NCBI RefSeq assembly: GCF_000955955.1
Contig: NZ_JYJG01000001.1
Span: forward strand, 11,999 to 75,998
DNA from: Lentzea aerocolonigenes
Lineage (GTDB): Bacteria > Actinomycetota > Actinomycetes > Mycobacteriales > Pseudonocardiaceae
Length of the DNA: 64,000 nucleotides
Direction of reading: 5' to 3'
Below, piece by piece: positions 25,672 through 37,756 of this stretch (its first letter is position 1; each line of letters starts with the position of its first letter). The position numbers were made by a program, and so were the translations under genes. The notes under the pieces are model-generated. The model saw only the letters and a list, made by a program, of their open reading frames with translations. It ran no database searches and had not been told where the DNA came from.

Positions 25672-26711
25672 GGGTTCATCCAGTCCTGAAGGCGGTCGCA
25701 CTCCTCGGCGACCGCCTTCTGCCTGCTCTTCGGCAGCTTGTCCAGGTAGTCGACGGTGATCTTCTTGTCCTTGGTCACGGACCAGGTGGCGACGACGCGG
25801 CCGTCGACGAGGACGGTGGGCTTGCCGCCGATGACCACGCCGAGCCGGTCGTCCGCGATGACCCTCCTGCGGTCGGCGTGGGCGAGCAGGATGTTGTCGA
25901 ACTCGGGCAGAAGCCTTACCGGGAGTGGGGTTTCCGGGTCGGGGCGCGGTGCGTCCTGGAGGTCGAACAGCTCCTTGCCCGCATCGTTGCGGAACGTGAC
26001 GAGCTGCGGCCTGAGCTGTTCGAAGACCTCGCCGAGCCTGGTGAGGCCGGACCACTGCTGGGCGTCCATCACGCTCGCGGGGCCGAACGCCCTGAGGTAG
26101 CGCAGCACCAGCGTCTCGAGGCTCATGGGGTGTTGCTCCTGGTCCAGCCAGGACTCCAGGGTCGTGCAGACCGCTCGGCCGCTCTTGTGCCACAGGCCTC
26201 TCGGCGGGATCTGGACCAGCGCGAGCTTGTTGCGCAGTGCGTTGCCCAGCACTGTGTGTTCGCGGTCTGGCCAGAGTTCCTTGAGCTGCTTGCCGGCTTC
26301 CGCGGTGCTCTGCGGTGCGTCGTCGAGAATCTTGCGCCCTGCCTCGGCGACGGCGTCGAGGTCGAGTCCCCGCAGGTGTTTCGCGAACGGGCCGCTCTGC
26401 AGTTCGCGGTCGAGCCTGAGCTGGGTGTGGGGCCGCAGCGAGAGGGCGTCCTGTGCGCTGACCAGGTGGATCGTGCCGCGCATCAGCAGGACGCGGACCA
26501 CGTACCTGCTGATGAGGAGGTCTTCGAGCTCCTGCGGCTGGAAGTTCTGCAGCCGCGTCCACAGGCCGACGTACGGCGACTTCGGTTCCTGCGCCTGGAT
26601 GCCGAAGAGGCGTTCGATGGTGGCGAACGCGCCGATGTCGGCACGTTCGCGCAGCATCTGTCGTTCGATCAGCGCCCGGTTGAGGGCGTCCTGGCTCAGC
26701 TGGGTCCCCAT
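25668..26711 (-). CDS. Winged-helix DNA-binding domain protein (HTH_42 family)
   Basis: A 347-residue protein from ATG 26711. It shows the N-terminal IERQMLRERAD and FGIQAQEPKSPYVGLWTRL motifs and MRGTIHLVSAQDA around residue 80. The C-terminal region contains VLVDGRVVATW, seen across this family. Relatives include the YcaQ-type DNA glycosylases that act on interstrand crosslinks, so DNA repair is a reasonable guess but unproven for this branch. The frame is open further upstream, but that would overlap the phytase gene. Confidence 0.8.
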   Translation of the reverse strand: MGTQLSQDALNRALIERQMLRERADIGAFATIERLFGIQAQEPKSPYVGLWTRLQNFQPQELEDLLISRYVVRVLLMRGTIHLVSAQDALSLRPHTQLRLDRELQSGPFAKHLRGLDLDAVAEAGRKILDDAPQSTAEAGKQLKELWPDREHTVLGNALRNKLALVQIPPRGLWHKSGRAVCTTLESWLDQEQHPMSLETLVLRYLRAFGPASVMDAQQWSGLTRLGEVFEQLRPQLVTFRNDAGKELFDLQDAPRPDPETPLPVRLLPEFDNILLAHADRRRVIADDRLGVVIGGKPTVLVDGRVVATWSVTKDKKITVDYLDKLPKSRQKAVAEECDRLQDWMNP

Positions 26712-26721
26712 GGGGGACAGG

Positions 26722-27807
26722 TTAGAACCTGATGAACGCGAAACCGGTGCCGTTCTCCCGTTCTCCATCGTGGACGACCAGCAGGTCGAGCTTGCCGAGG
26801 ACGATGTCGGCGCCGTCGGAGTGCTCGACGTCGGAGATCCGGAAGTCCTTCAGCGGCACCATGTTGGCCTTGCGGTAGGCGACGAACCGCGAGTCGCCCT
26901 GGCTCGACGCGAGCAGCACGTCGTTCGCGATCGTGAGGCCCTCGGCGTCGGCTTCGAGCCACTTGCCGCCGAAGCCGGGGTTCGGGCCGTCTGCCTCGCA
27001 CTCCTCGGTCTCCGGGTTGAACTTCTGCGGCGTGCCCCAGGTCCTGACCTCGTCGACCAGTTGCGGCTTGCCGAAGCCGTTGGAGCGCAACGGGATGCGC
27101 CAGATGCCGACGTCCTCCTGCGCCGCGTACAGGGTGCTGGTGCGCTCGTCGATCACCATGCCCTCGACCTGCGGGCCCTCGCCGGGCTCGGTGCACACCG
27201 TCCACTGCTTGCCGTTCGGCAGGGTGAAGGTGCCCGGAAGGTCCAGAGTGGACACCTTCTCGGTGTCGTTGCCGGTCGCGTGCAGAAGCGCGATGGTGGT
27301 CTCGTTGCGCCGGCTGGTGACGACGACGTCCTTGCCGTCGACGCGTCCGGCGGCGAGACCGTAGACGGTGTGCTGCTTCTCGACCTCTTGTTCGGTGCTG
27401 CTGAACACAGGCTTGGTGGCCGGGTTCGTGATGTCCTTCGCGCCGTGTTCGTCCACTTGGAACACCCGGATGCGGTCACGGCCGCGGTCGCTGACGAACG
27501 CCCGGTTGCCCAGCACGTCGACGTTGTTGTAGCGCCCCGGTTTGGCGCCGGGCGTGGGTGGCTGCGGCGCCGGGTACACGCCGATCGTGCGGCCGTTGAG
27601 GTCGAACGCCGCCAAGCCGCCTTCCTTGAGTGTGCCCAGGACCACACTGCGTTCGGTGTTGCGCGGGTTCACCCAGATGGCCGGGTCGTCCGCGTCGGCG
27701 GGCTCCTCGAACGTCTGCGTGATCGCCGTCGGTGTGATGACGGGAGTCGCAGGAACAGGTCCGGTGAGGAACAAAGGCACGAGCGCCAGCGCTAAGGGAG
27801 ATGACAT
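26722..27807 (-). CDS. Secreted beta-propeller phytase
   Basis: A 361-residue protein from ATG 27807 with a signal peptide (SSPLALALVPLFLTGPVPA). The propeller motifs are clear: EEPADADDPAIWVNP near 35, GRYNNVDVLGN near 100, VYGLAAG, EVEGMVIDE-like GPQVEGMVIDE near 200 and ADAEGLTIAND near 290. The acidic residues bind Ca2+ in BPP phytases, which release phosphate from phytate outside the cell. Expression under phosphate limitation is expected, but I did not find a clear Pho box. The upstream 55 bp separate it from the divergent pnuC-like gene. Confidence 0.88.
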   Translation of the reverse strand: MSSPLALALVPLFLTGPVPATPVITPTAITQTFEEPADADDPAIWVNPRNTERSVVLGTLKEGGLAAFDLNGRTIGVYPAPQPPTPGAKPGRYNNVDVLGNRAFVSDRGRDRIRVFQVDEHGAKDITNPATKPVFSSTEQEVEKQHTVYGLAAGRVDGKDVVVTSRRNETTIALLHATGNDTEKVSTLDLPGTFTLPNGKQWTVCTEPGEGPQVEGMVIDERTSTLYAAQEDVGIWRIPLRSNGFGKPQLVDEVRTWGTPQKFNPETEECEADGPNPGFGGKWLEADAEGLTIANDVLLASSQGDSRFVAYRKANMVPLKDFRISDVEHSDGADIVLGKLDLLVVHDGERENGTGFAFIRF

Positions 27808-27862
27808 GGTGGGAACGTAGGAAACACCGGTATACGGCGACTGAACCGCGGGAGAACAAGCC

Positions 27863-28486
27863 GTGTGGTACGAGCTGGGACTGACGATCTTCGGGCAGAA
27901 GATCGCGTACACGGAGCTGTTCGGGCAGGTCCTCGCGCTGGCGGTGGTCTTCCTGGCACAACGCCGTTCACTCTTGACCTGGCCGGTTCAGCTCGTGTCG
28001 GTCGCGCTGCTGTTCACGGTCTACGCGTCCGCACACCTGGGCGGGCTCGCCACTCGGCAGATCGTCGTTGGGCTGATCGCCGTCTACGGCTGGTACGCGT
28101 GGGTGCGTCGCCGTGATCCGGTGTTCGGCGTGGTGGTGCGCAAGGGTTCCTGGGGTGAACGCGCGGCCGTGGCCGGCGTGTTCGTGGCTGGAACCGTTGC
28201 CTTCGCGCTGGTGCTGGACTGGCTGCACGCCTCGTGGGCGCCGTGGCCGGACGCCGCGATCTTCGTCGGAACGGTTCTGGCTTTTGCCCTGCAGGGCTTG
28301 GGCTTGGTGGAGTTCTGGCTGGTGTGGCTGGTCGTCGATGCCGTCGGCGTGCCGCTGCAGATCCAGTCGGGCCTGTACTTCAGCGCGCTCGTGTACGTGG
28401 TCTTCGCGGGCCTGGTGATCCACGGTTTCGTCGACTGGAACCGCACCGCCCGCCGGTTGACACAGGCGGCAAAGTCTCCTCTATGA
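27863..28486 (+). CDS. pnuC: PnuC-type nicotinamide riboside transporter
   Basis: A 207-residue membrane protein from GTG 27863 with GGAGAA upstream and about seven hydrophobic helices. It has the family pattern of alternating Trp/Tyr-rich helices, NWxGQ-like LGLTIFGQKIAYTELFGQ at the start, VYGWYAW near 80 and WLVWLVVDAVGVPLQ near 160. PnuC proteins move nicotinamide riboside or related vitamins by facilitated diffusion. No riboswitch was seen upstream. Its TGA overlaps the next ATG (ATGA). Confidence 0.85.
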   Translation: MWYELGLTIFGQKIAYTELFGQVLALAVVFLAQRRSLLTWPVQLVSVALLFTVYASAHLGGLATRQIVVGLIAVYGWYAWVRRRDPVFGVVVRKGSWGERAAVAGVFVAGTVAFALVLDWLHASWAPWPDAAIFVGTVLAFALQGLGLVEFWLVWLVVDAVGVPLQIQSGLYFSALVYVVFAGLVIHGFVDWNRTARRLTQAAKSPL

Positions 28487-29652
28487 GGGGACTGATCGCT
28501 TTACTGGCTGCTGTCTCGTTGCTGGTGCCCGTGCCCGCTCAGGCTTCTGAACCGCCGCGGACGGGTTTCGAGAAGACCGGCAGGTGGACCACCGAGGCCG
28601 AGGAACAGGCCTACCTCGCCGCTACGGGCCTACCTGTCGCTCAGATCGGTACGACCGCTTTGGGGCGTCCGATCCAGCTCGTTCGCGTCGGCTCGCGGTC
28701 GGCTCGCACGGTGGTGCTCTTCATCTGCTCGCAGCACGGCGACGAGCCCGCGGGCCGTGAAGCCTGCCTGATCCGGATGCGCTCGCTGCCGCGCAACTCT
28801 TCTGTCGCGTATTTGTTCGTGCCGAACGCCAATCCGGACGGCCGCGTCGCCGACACCCGCGGCAACTCCTCCGGCATCGACATCAACCGGGACCACTTGC
28901 TGTTGAAGTCCGCCGAGGCTCGCGCGATGGCCGCGGTGATCCGGGACCATCGCCCTGACGTCATCCACGACCTCCACGAGTTCGGCCCGTCCGCGCCCTA
29001 CTACGTGAAGGACGTCCTCTGGCTGTGGCCGCGCAACCTCAACGTTGCTCCTGGGGTCCACTCGCTCTCCGAGTCGTTGTCGCGGTCCTACGTCCGGCCT
29101 TCCGTCGAAGCTGCCGGCCGCACTTCGGGCGTCTACGGCATCTACGTCGACCCGGTGACCGGCGAGCCCGTCCGTCAGGTGGCCGGCGACCACCAGGAAC
29201 GCATCCTCCGCAACACGGGTGGGTTGAAGCACGGCATGGGCCTGCTCGTCGAGACCAACGTCGACGGCGCTCCCGCCTATCGTGTCGATTCGCATTTGAA
29301 GGCTCTGGACGGCACCCAGTCGTTCGTCCGGGATCGGCGTGCGGAGATCGAAGCGGCCAACGCCGCCTCGCGTGCCGTCCGGTCCGGCCCGATCTACTTC
29401 GGCGGCGCCGACAACCAGCCGCCTGCGCCCGGTGAGGTTTTGACCACCCCGCCGTGCGGTTACGTGCTGACCGGCGCGCAGTACCGCGAGTTCTCCGACG
29501 AGCTCGCGTTGCACGGCATCAAGTCGCAGTACCTGCGGGGTGGCGACCGCATCGTGCCTTTGAAACAGGAAGCGCGTTCGATCATCCCGCTGCTGCTGGA
29601 CGCCCGTGCCGCCGAGCCTCTGCTGAAGGCCGCTCCTGTCGCGCAGTGCTGA
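28483..29652 (+). CDS. Secreted M14 zinc carboxypeptidase family protein
   Basis: A 389-residue protein with a signal peptide ([18 protein letters not shown]). Zinc ligands are visible: His and Glu of [11 protein letters not shown] near 85-92, then His of HDLHEFG near 168. The glutamate of LLVETNVDG near 255 fits the catalytic base. [10 protein letters not shown] and [10 protein letters not shown] are typical of M14. It probably trims peptides or cell-wall fragments outside the cell. The ATGA overlap with the transporter gene suggests co-translation, although a common pathway is not obvious. Confidence 0.87.
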   Translation: MRGLIALLAAVSLLVPVPAQASEPPRTGFEKTGRWTTEAEEQAYLAATGLPVAQIGTTALGRPIQLVRVGSRSARTVVLFICSQHGDEPAGREACLIRMRSLPRNSSVAYLFVPNANPDGRVADTRGNSSGIDINRDHLLLKSAEARAMAAVIRDHRPDVIHDLHEFGPSAPYYVKDVLWLWPRNLNVAPGVHSLSESLSRSYVRPSVEAAGRTSGVYGIYVDPVTGEPVRQVAGDHQERILRNTGGLKHGMGLLVETNVDGAPAYRVDSHLKALDGTQSFVRDRRAEIEAANAASRAVRSGPIYFGGADNQPPAPGEVLTTPPCGYVLTGAQYREFSDELALHGIKSQYLRGGDRIVPLKQEARSIIPLLLDARAAEPLLKAAPVAQC

Positions 29653-29723
29653 GTCCGTTGAGCCGCCGGCCACGCGTCGAATATCGGTCGCGGGTGATCT
29701 TGGGGCCGTGGTCCGATGGCGCG

Positions 29724-30950
29724 ATGCGCGTCGAGCAGTACTCCTACTTCGCCCTCAAGAGCCTCACTGTCTCCGCTGCCGAGATGACCCGGCGGCTCGG
29801 CAGCGAGCCGGATGATGTCTGGGTGCGGGGCAGCAGGAACCCCGAGCGGGACGTGCCGCGGGTGCACATGTGGAGGATCGTCCGGCGCACGGTCGAACAC
29901 GTCGACGAGCAGGTCGAACACCTCGTCGACCGGCTGCTGCCCGTCCGCGACGAGCTGGTGCGCTTGGCCGCCGACCCCGAGATCGACGCGATCATGCAGG
30001 TGGTGCGCTACTTCAACGACGACGGCCAGGCCGACTCGGAGAGGGCACCGGTCGGCTTGCGCCTCGAGCCGCGGACCGTGGCGTTCCTCGCCGACGTCGG
30101 CGCCTGGCTCGACTTCGACGAGTACGACCACGTCTACCCGCCCGACGAACCGTTGCGTCAGATCACGGTCGGTTTGCTGGCGAGCATGGAGCAGAACCTC
30201 GCCGAGCACGCCTGCCATCTGCACCGGTATCTCGAGCGTGCGACGGTCGTCGAGACCGAGGAGCTGCTCATCGCGGACAGCGGCCTCGACGACGACACGT
30301 TCAACATCGTCGCGTTGGCACGGTTCAACTCGGAGAACGTCACGGCTCGGGTCGCGGAGACGGTGAACGCGGTGAGGGCGTCCGGGCGGCCGTTCTCGTG
30401 GTGGGTCGGGCCCGCGTCCACCCCGGCCGATCTCGGGCCGGTGCTGAAGCAGTCGGGCATCGCGGCGGCGGAGACCGAGGCGGCGATGTGGCTGGACCTC
30501 GCCGACGCCGCCCTGCCCGAGTCGAACGCCGACGGGCTGGAGATCCGGCGGGTGACCACCGAAGCAGAGTTCGCGGACTACGCGACGGTCCTGGCCGCGA
30601 ACTGGGATCCGCCCGCCGCGACGGTCCGGCGGTTCTACGCCGACACTGCCGCGCACGCGTTGGAGAGTCAGGCGCGCTACCTCGTCGGGTACGTGGACGG
30701 GCGTGCGGTGTGCACGGCGGAGGTGTTCATGCACGCGGGGGTCGCCGGGATCTACAACATCGCGACGTTGGCCGGAGATCGGCGACGTGGCTACGGCGGC
30801 GCGATCACGTTGGCCGCGTTGCGCGCCGCGCGTGCTGAGGGCTACCGCTACGCGGTTCTGCAGGCCTCCGACGACGGTGAGGCCGTCTATCGGCGTCTCG
30901 GGTTCAGCATCGCCGGTGAGTTCACCGAGTACGGCTTCAGGGTGGTGTGA
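29724..30950 (+). CDS. Fusion of DUF4279 domain and GNAT acetyltransferase
   Basis: A 408-residue protein from ATG 29724. Residues 1-150 resemble DUF4279 ([21 protein letters not shown], then [12 protein letters not shown]). From about 170 on it is a GNAT-type acetyltransferase with [21 protein letters not shown] start, the acetyl-CoA loop [15 protein letters not shown] near 352 and [15 protein letters not shown] near 385. The two parts are normally separate proteins; a continuous frame joins them here. Substrates are unknown. It ends overlapping the convergent phosphotransferase gene by 14 bases. Confidence 0.75.
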   Translation: MRVEQYSYFALKSLTVSAAEMTRRLGSEPDDVWVRGSRNPERDVPRVHMWRIVRRTVEHVDEQVEHLVDRLLPVRDELVRLAADPEIDAIMQVVRYFNDDGQADSERAPVGLRLEPRTVAFLADVGAWLDFDEYDHVYPPDEPLRQITVGLLASMEQNLAEHACHLHRYLERATVVETEELLIADSGLDDDTFNIVALARFNSENVTARVAETVNAVRASGRPFSWWVGPASTPADLGPVLKQSGIAAAETEAAMWLDLADAALPESNADGLEIRRVTTEAEFADYATVLAANWDPPAATVRRFYADTAAHALESQARYLVGYVDGRAVCTAEVFMHAGVAGIYNIATLAGDRRRGYGGAITLAALRAARAEGYRYAVLQASDDGEAVYRRLGFSIAGEFTEYGFRVV

Positions 30951-31722
30951 GCAGGTCGCGGTGTTCGAGTGTCCACAGCGCGGCCCGTGACTGCCACGCC
31001 AGGGTCCAGAGCCCGTCGGCGTCGCGGGACTCGCGGGTGAAGCCCTGAATGCGGGCGTACCAGCCGTTGTCGGTGATCACGAACCGCAGGATCCGGTCGA
31101 CGAGATCCGCGCGGGCGTTCTGCGGCAGGCCGTAGCCGTCGAGGAACGACCGGAACCACTCGGCGCGGGTCTCGGCCGCCGGGAGTCCGATGCGCTCGGC
31201 CACGTCGTCGTCGAACAGTTGCGCGCAGTACCAACCGGTGACCGCGACCTCGTCGAGCGGGTCGACCGGGCCGGCGTACTCCCAGCCGATGAGTCCAGCC
31301 GGGCGCTCGTCGCGGAACACGACGTGCCAGGGCGCGATGTTGCCGTGGCTGATGACAGCGTCGTCCGTGCGGCTGCGCAAAGACCACGGCATCCACCGCG
31401 CGTCCGGTGGCGGCGTGAACGAGCGGCTCACCGTATGCAGTCGACGAAGCAGTGCTCCGACCTCGTGCAGCGCGTATACCGGATCCGGCCACACGCATTC
31501 GGCATACAGGATCCCGGGAAGCCAAGTCAGGACCTCGTCGCCGGCGTCGTCGAACCCCGAGCCGACCACTCGCGGCGCGGCCTCGAAGCCCTCGGCCTCC
31601 AGGTGACGCAGGAACGCGTGGACCGTCGGCGTCCACGGTTGTGCCGGGTGCGTGACCGTCGACCCGTGACGCGCGGCGGGATTGGTGTGGTTCAGGTCCG
31701 CGACGCGGTCGTACGGCTGCAT
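30937..31722 (-). CDS. Aminoglycoside phosphotransferase-like protein with altered catalytic motif
   Basis: A 261-residue protein of the APH/choline kinase fold. The catalytic loop, normally HGDxxxxN, reads HGNIAPWH: the Asp is Asn and the metal-binding Asn is His. The metal motif, normally IDW[DE], reads IGWEYAGP with Gly for Asp. The overall fold, VLTWLPG hinge and C-terminal helices are kept. It is either an inactive relative or a protein with a changed reaction. Two stem-forming blocks separate it from aceE upstream. Confidence 0.75.
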   Translation of the reverse strand: MQPYDRVADLNHTNPAARHGSTVTHPAQPWTPTVHAFLRHLEAEGFEAAPRVVGSGFDDAGDEVLTWLPGILYAECVWPDPVYALHEVGALLRRLHTVSRSFTPPPDARWMPWSLRSRTDDAVISHGNIAPWHVVFRDERPAGLIGWEYAGPVDPLDEVAVTGWYCAQLFDDDVAERIGLPAAETRAEWFRSFLDGYGLPQNARADLVDRILRFVITDNGWYARIQGFTRESRDADGLWTLAWQSRAALWTLEHRDLLTPP

Positions 31723-31740
31723 GACGGCAACATAGGGCGA

Positions 31741-31770
31741 AGGGCCGCCCCGCGACTGCGGAACGGCCCT
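31741..31770 (-). terminator. Hairpin terminator after aceE
   Basis: AGGGCCG (31741-31747) pairs with CGGCCCT (31764-31770), with inner GC pairing. It lies 17 bases after the stop of the pyruvate dehydrogenase gene on the minus strand. Confidence 0.6.
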
Positions 31771-31787
31771 TCAGAGGGTTCTGGTGC

Positions 31788-34547
<2,760 letters not shown>

Positions 34548-34867
34548 GGTGTCTCCTCGGCTTCGTTGGCGGTACTCGCGCTGGCTCGGCAGACCGTGCC
34601 ACGCGCTCCTATCGTTGTCCTTGCGCGACGACTTCGTCACCGCTACTGATCGGTAGTTCTGGATCGTGTCGCTCACGCGCGCGCGATAAGAGGTATGTAG
34701 AGCGTGCCTCATGCCAGTCTAGGGATCTCCACAGGGGTCCCTGTTACGGCGTGTCACGTGGTCAACAGTTGCGCCGGAGGTAGCTGACAGTGTTCGCTAG
34801 CCCGAGTAACGGACTCTGGCGGCAGTCTTAGGGCTGTCGCTCTTGCGTAGTTGGAGGAGTGAAAACC
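34548..34867. promoter_or_regulatory. Divergent promoter region aceE / DUF3052
   Basis: This 320-bp gap separates the divergent aceE and DUF3052 genes and must hold both promoters and the aceE leader. I see no gene in it. The segment 34700-34860 has several TTG- and TAC-like boxes but none convincing enough to assign. Confidence 0.5.
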
Positions 34868-35299
34868 GTGGTCGCCGCGGAAGACGCCGGCAAGATCGGC
34901 GTCGCCGAGAAGCTCGGGATCGAATCAGGCATGGTCGTCCAGGAGCTCGGCTGGGACGAGGATGTCGACGACAACCTCCGTGCCGCCGTCGAAGAGCAGA
35001 TCGGCGGTGACATCCTCGACGAGGACGCCGACGAGACCGTGAGCATCGTGCTGCTCTGGTGGCGGGAGGACGACGGTGACCTGGTCGACGCTCTGCTCGA
35101 AGCAACCGGCGTGCTCGCCGAGGACGGCGTGATCTGGGTTCTCACCCCGAAGACCGGCCGCCCCGGCCACGTGGAGCCTTCGGACATCGCGGAGGCCGTG
35201 CCCACCGCGGGCCTCTCGCAGACGTCGAACATCAGCGTGGCGGACGACTGGGCCGGCACCCGTCTGGTGTGGCCGAAGTCCGCCAAGGTCAAGCGCTGA
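34868..35299 (+). CDS. DUF3052 family protein
   Basis: A 143-residue acidic protein. GTG 34868 is preferred: GGAGGA stands nine bases upstream and family members begin MVAA; GTG 34859 in the same frame directly abuts that site. Family features are SVAEKLGI-like GVAEKLGIESGMVVQE, GWDEDVDDNLR and LLWWREDDGDLVD. The family is usually encoded next to aceE, and its function is unknown. A stem-loop at 35327-35352 follows. Confidence 0.85.
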   Translation: MVAAEDAGKIGVAEKLGIESGMVVQELGWDEDVDDNLRAAVEEQIGGDILDEDADETVSIVLLWWREDDGDLVDALLEATGVLAEDGVIWVLTPKTGRPGHVEPSDIAEAVPTAGLSQTSNISVADDWAGTRLVWPKSAKVKR

Positions 35300-35326
35300 G
35301 CCTCTTTCGGCTGACATAGGGTTGAT

Positions 35327-35352
35327 CCACGGGTGGTTCGTCTCGCCCGTGG
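35327..35352 (+). terminator. Hairpin after DUF3052 gene
   Basis: CCACGGG (35327-35333) pairs with CCCGTGG (35346-35352). Flanking GGTTGA and TCAACC can extend the stem. It sits in the 86 bp between the DUF3052 and peroxiredoxin genes. Confidence 0.5.
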
Positions 35353-35385
35353 GTTCGTCCTGGTCAACCTTTCGAGGGGTCTTGC

Positions 35386-35847
35386 ATGGCGGTCGTCGGT
35401 TCCGAAGCACCGGACTTCACGCTCAACGACTACAACAAGCAGCCTGTGACGCTGTCGTCGTTCCGCGGCACGAAGAACGTGCTCCTGGTCTTCTACCCGT
35501 TCGCGTTCAGCGGCATCTGCAGTGGCGAGCTGTGCCAGCTGCGCGACGAGCTCTCGGCGTACGAGGACGAGGGCGTCCAGGTGCTGGGCGTGTCGGTGGA
35601 CACCCCGTTCGCCCTGAAGGCGTGGGCGAACCAGGAGGGCTTCGGGTTCCCGCTGCTGTCCGACTTCTGGCCGCACGGGGCTGTCGCGCAGGCGTACGGC
35701 GTGTTCAACTCGACTGCGGGGATGGCGCTGCGGGGGACGTTCCTGATCGATGTCTCCGGTGTGGTGCGGTTCGCTGAGGTGAACGCTCCGGGTGAGGCCC
35801 GGGATCAGGACGCCTGGAAGAAGGCCGTGGCGTCGCTTACGGCATGA
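35386..35847 (+). CDS. AhpE-type peroxiredoxin
   Basis: A 153-residue thioredoxin-fold peroxidase. The peroxidatic Cys lies in FYPFAFSGICSGELCQLRD (about residue 45), with Thr replaced by Ser as in some AhpE proteins. A second Cys four residues on is conserved in AhpE. DFTLNDYNKQPVTLSSFRG precedes it. It reduces peroxides in the cytoplasm using mycothiol, mycoredoxin or thioredoxin-like donors. It starts at ATG 35386 after GAGGGG. It ends 35 bp before a tRNA gene. Confidence 0.92.
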   Translation: MAVVGSEAPDFTLNDYNKQPVTLSSFRGTKNVLLVFYPFAFSGICSGELCQLRDELSAYEDEGVQVLGVSVDTPFALKAWANQEGFGFPLLSDFWPHGAVAQAYGVFNSTAGMALRGTFLIDVSGVVRFAEVNAPGEARDQDAWKKAVASLTA

Positions 35848-35882
35848 TGTAGCTGTACCCCGTGCGCTTGGCGCGCGGGTTG

Positions 35883-35954
35883 GGGCGTGTAGCTCAGCGG
35901 AAGAGCACTCGGTTTACACCCGAGCGGTCGCAGGTTCGATCCCTGTCGCGCCCA
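35883..35954 (+). tRNA. tRNA-Val (anticodon UAC)
   Basis: A 72-nt cloverleaf. Acceptor GGGCGTG pairs with CGCGCCC, with discriminator A at 35954. The D arm contains AGCTCAGCGGAAGAGC, the anticodon stem CTCGG/CCGAG encloses TTTACAC, giving anticodon TAC, and the T arm is GCAGGTTCGATCCCTGT-like. CCA is not encoded. A short CGGCC/GGCCG stem follows directly. Confidence 0.95.
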
Positions 35955-36015
35955 CGGCCTCTGGCCGACCCTGCTCAGCGGCTTCGCCACTTTCGCCGGG
36001 TCGGCCGTTGTCATG

Positions 36016-36036
36016 TTGGGGGGCCGAGCCCCCCAA
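36016..36036. terminator. GC-rich hairpin between tRNA and acetyltransferase gene
   Basis: TTGGGGGG (36016-36023) pairs with CCCCCCAA (36029-36036) around five bases. It lies between the tRNA-Val gene and the convergent acetyltransferase and can serve both. Confidence 0.55.
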
Positions 36037-36124
36037 GCCCCCCACGGTGCGGTTGGTTCCGACCCAGCGTGGCTGGTGTGAAAGGGCTTCGACTAAGCCC
36101 ACTGGCCAGCCCATGGCCCCTTGG

Positions 36125-36595
36125 TCAGCTGTCCAGGACGTGCGCGAGGAGCATGGTGGCCGGGCCGAAGCCGGCTCGTCGGTAGAACGGCACTGAGCGG
36201 TCACTCGGCGACAGGACGATCCGGGCGCAGCGCCGGTCGCGGGCGTGCGCGATGGCTGCATCGAGCAGGGTGGTTCCGATGCCGCGGTTGCGGTGAGCGG
36301 TGAGCACGAACGCGTTGCCCAAGTAGGCCCATCGGCTGGCTGGCCGTCCTGGTTTGGGCATCCGTTCGAACAGGGCGAGGTTCATCATGCCGATGGCTTC
36401 GCCGTCGAGCTCGGCCACGAACGTCGTCCGGCGTGGCGCTTCCGCGGCGTACCACTGAGCGAAGTCTTCCTCGAAGAGATCGTCCTCGATCGGATGTCCT
36501 GCCTGTTCTTCTGACCACGCTCGCCGCAAGGTCGCCAGCGCCGTGGCGTCGCGTTCGTCAGTCTGCCGAATCGACACCGTGTACGGAGATGTCAT
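36125..36595 (-). CDS. GNAT family N-acetyltransferase
   Basis: A 156-residue protein from ATG 36595 with AGGAG upstream. The acetyl-CoA loop is VLTAHRNRGIGTTLLDAA (about 104-121). FVAELDGEAIGMMNLAL is the usual strand 4 region and FYRRAGFGPA closes the fold. The substrate is unknown. The frame is open upstream, but the homology starts here. Confidence 0.85.
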   Translation of the reverse strand: MTSPYTVSIRQTDERDATALATLRRAWSEEQAGHPIEDDLFEEDFAQWYAAEAPRRTTFVAELDGEAIGMMNLALFERMPKPGRPASRWAYLGNAFVLTAHRNRGIGTTLLDAAIAHARDRRCARIVLSPSDRSVPFYRRAGFGPATMLLAHVLDS

Positions 36596-36710
36596 GGTCC
36601 GATGCTCCTGGGGTTTTCTTCGTTGCCTTGTTGCTGATCGCTGTTCCGGCGGCTGACGTCGGCCGAGTATGCGGTCCGGTCGACGGCGGAGTGGTTGCGG
36701 GATGCATGGG

Positions 36711-37153
36711 TCAGCGTGATCGTTGCCGTCGATCGGCTCCGTAGGCATCTGTGTGTTTGTGGGCCACTTCTGCGGCTGGCGGGGCTGGCCAGCTCTGGAC
36801 CAGGTAGAACTCCACCGGTTCGCTGGTTGTCAGGTCGACGGCACGTTCTCAGGACCGTCGCTGCCGAGGCCGCTGACGACCACGTGGCCCTCCGTGGTGG
36901 CTTCCAGACTGATTTCCACCACCTCCTCCCAGGCGCCGACGTCGATAGCCGGTGCCTCGCGGTGGACCTCGCCTCGGATCCAGACGTTGCCGGTGTGGAT
37001 TCCTGTTCGGATGAAAGCGACTCCCGGCGTGGTCACGACGAGTCCGTTGGTGGTCGCCCGAGGTACGGACATGAACGCGCCGGCGTCCGACACCAGGAAT
37101 GTGTGGTACTCGGCGTGCACGAGCCCCTCTCCGGCCGCGATGGGCTTGCTCAC
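36711..37153 (-). pseudogene. Small beta-rich protein gene broken by an internal deletion
   Basis: From GTG 37153 the frame codes for AEYHTFLVSDAGAF, GLVVTTPGVAFIRTGIHTG and AWEEVVEISLEATTEGHVVV, then stops at 36830. In another frame, starting just before that stop, ERAVDLTTSEPVEFYLVQSW follows and runs to a TGA at 36711-36713. My recollection of actinomycete relatives is that both parts belong to one protein joined by a strand of about 25-30 residues absent here. This suggests a deletion plus frameshift near 36840-36860. Function of the family unknown. Confidence 0.6.
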
Positions 37154-37310
37154 GCGTTGACCGTGGCACAAGGTCCCCTCGAGAGGTGGGCGATCACCGT
37201 GAGTGGCCGTGGGAACACCGGTCACGATCTGGAACGGGCCGGGGTGGTGCCGTATTTTGTACGAGTTGTCGGGGACGTTTGGGCCCGCCTCCTCCTAAGG
37301 ACGACTACCT

Positions 37311-37682
37311 GTGAAGCGCAAGGGCAAGGCCGCGAAGCCCGTTCCCACCACCGTCACGCAGGAGCAGATCAAGCTGCTCGCCCTGGCCGAGCAGGGTGGC
37401 GTGCACCGCGGGGCCACCAGCTGGTACCTGGAGCACCGGCCAGCCAAGCAGTGGGACGCCGAGGACCTGGAGATCCTGCAGCGGCGTCACTGGATCACGT
37501 GGGAGCGGCCGGATCGGGCCATGGACCACGGGATGGCCGCTCCCGTCGACATCACGCCGGAGGGGCGGGCGGCGTTGCAGCATCATCTGCCGGGGTGGGT
37601 GCACGGGCGCAAGGCGATTGCCGCGCCGCCGCCGAGGATGCCCGCGGTCGAGACGATCAAGGTGCTCGACGCGCTCCAGTGA
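37311..37682 (+). CDS. Hypothetical protein, winged-helix-like
   Basis: A 123-residue basic protein from GTG 37311. EQIKLLALAEQGGVHRG, LEILQRRHWITWERP and ITPEGRAALQ resemble the helix-turn-helix and wing of small winged-helix proteins. The match is weak. The 157 bp upstream (37154-37310) hold its promoter and that of the broken gene; no other gene is seen. Confidence 0.6.
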   Translation: MKRKGKAAKPVPTTVTQEQIKLLALAEQGGVHRGATSWYLEHRPAKQWDAEDLEILQRRHWITWERPDRAMDHGMAAPVDITPEGRAALQHHLPGWVHGRKAIAAPPPRMPAVETIKVLDALQ

Positions 37683-37756
37683 TCGGGACGGCTGGTTGAC
37701 CTCCGCCTGGATCAGGGTAGAAACGATCTGGGGGACTCTTCTGAGGGGGCAGAGCC

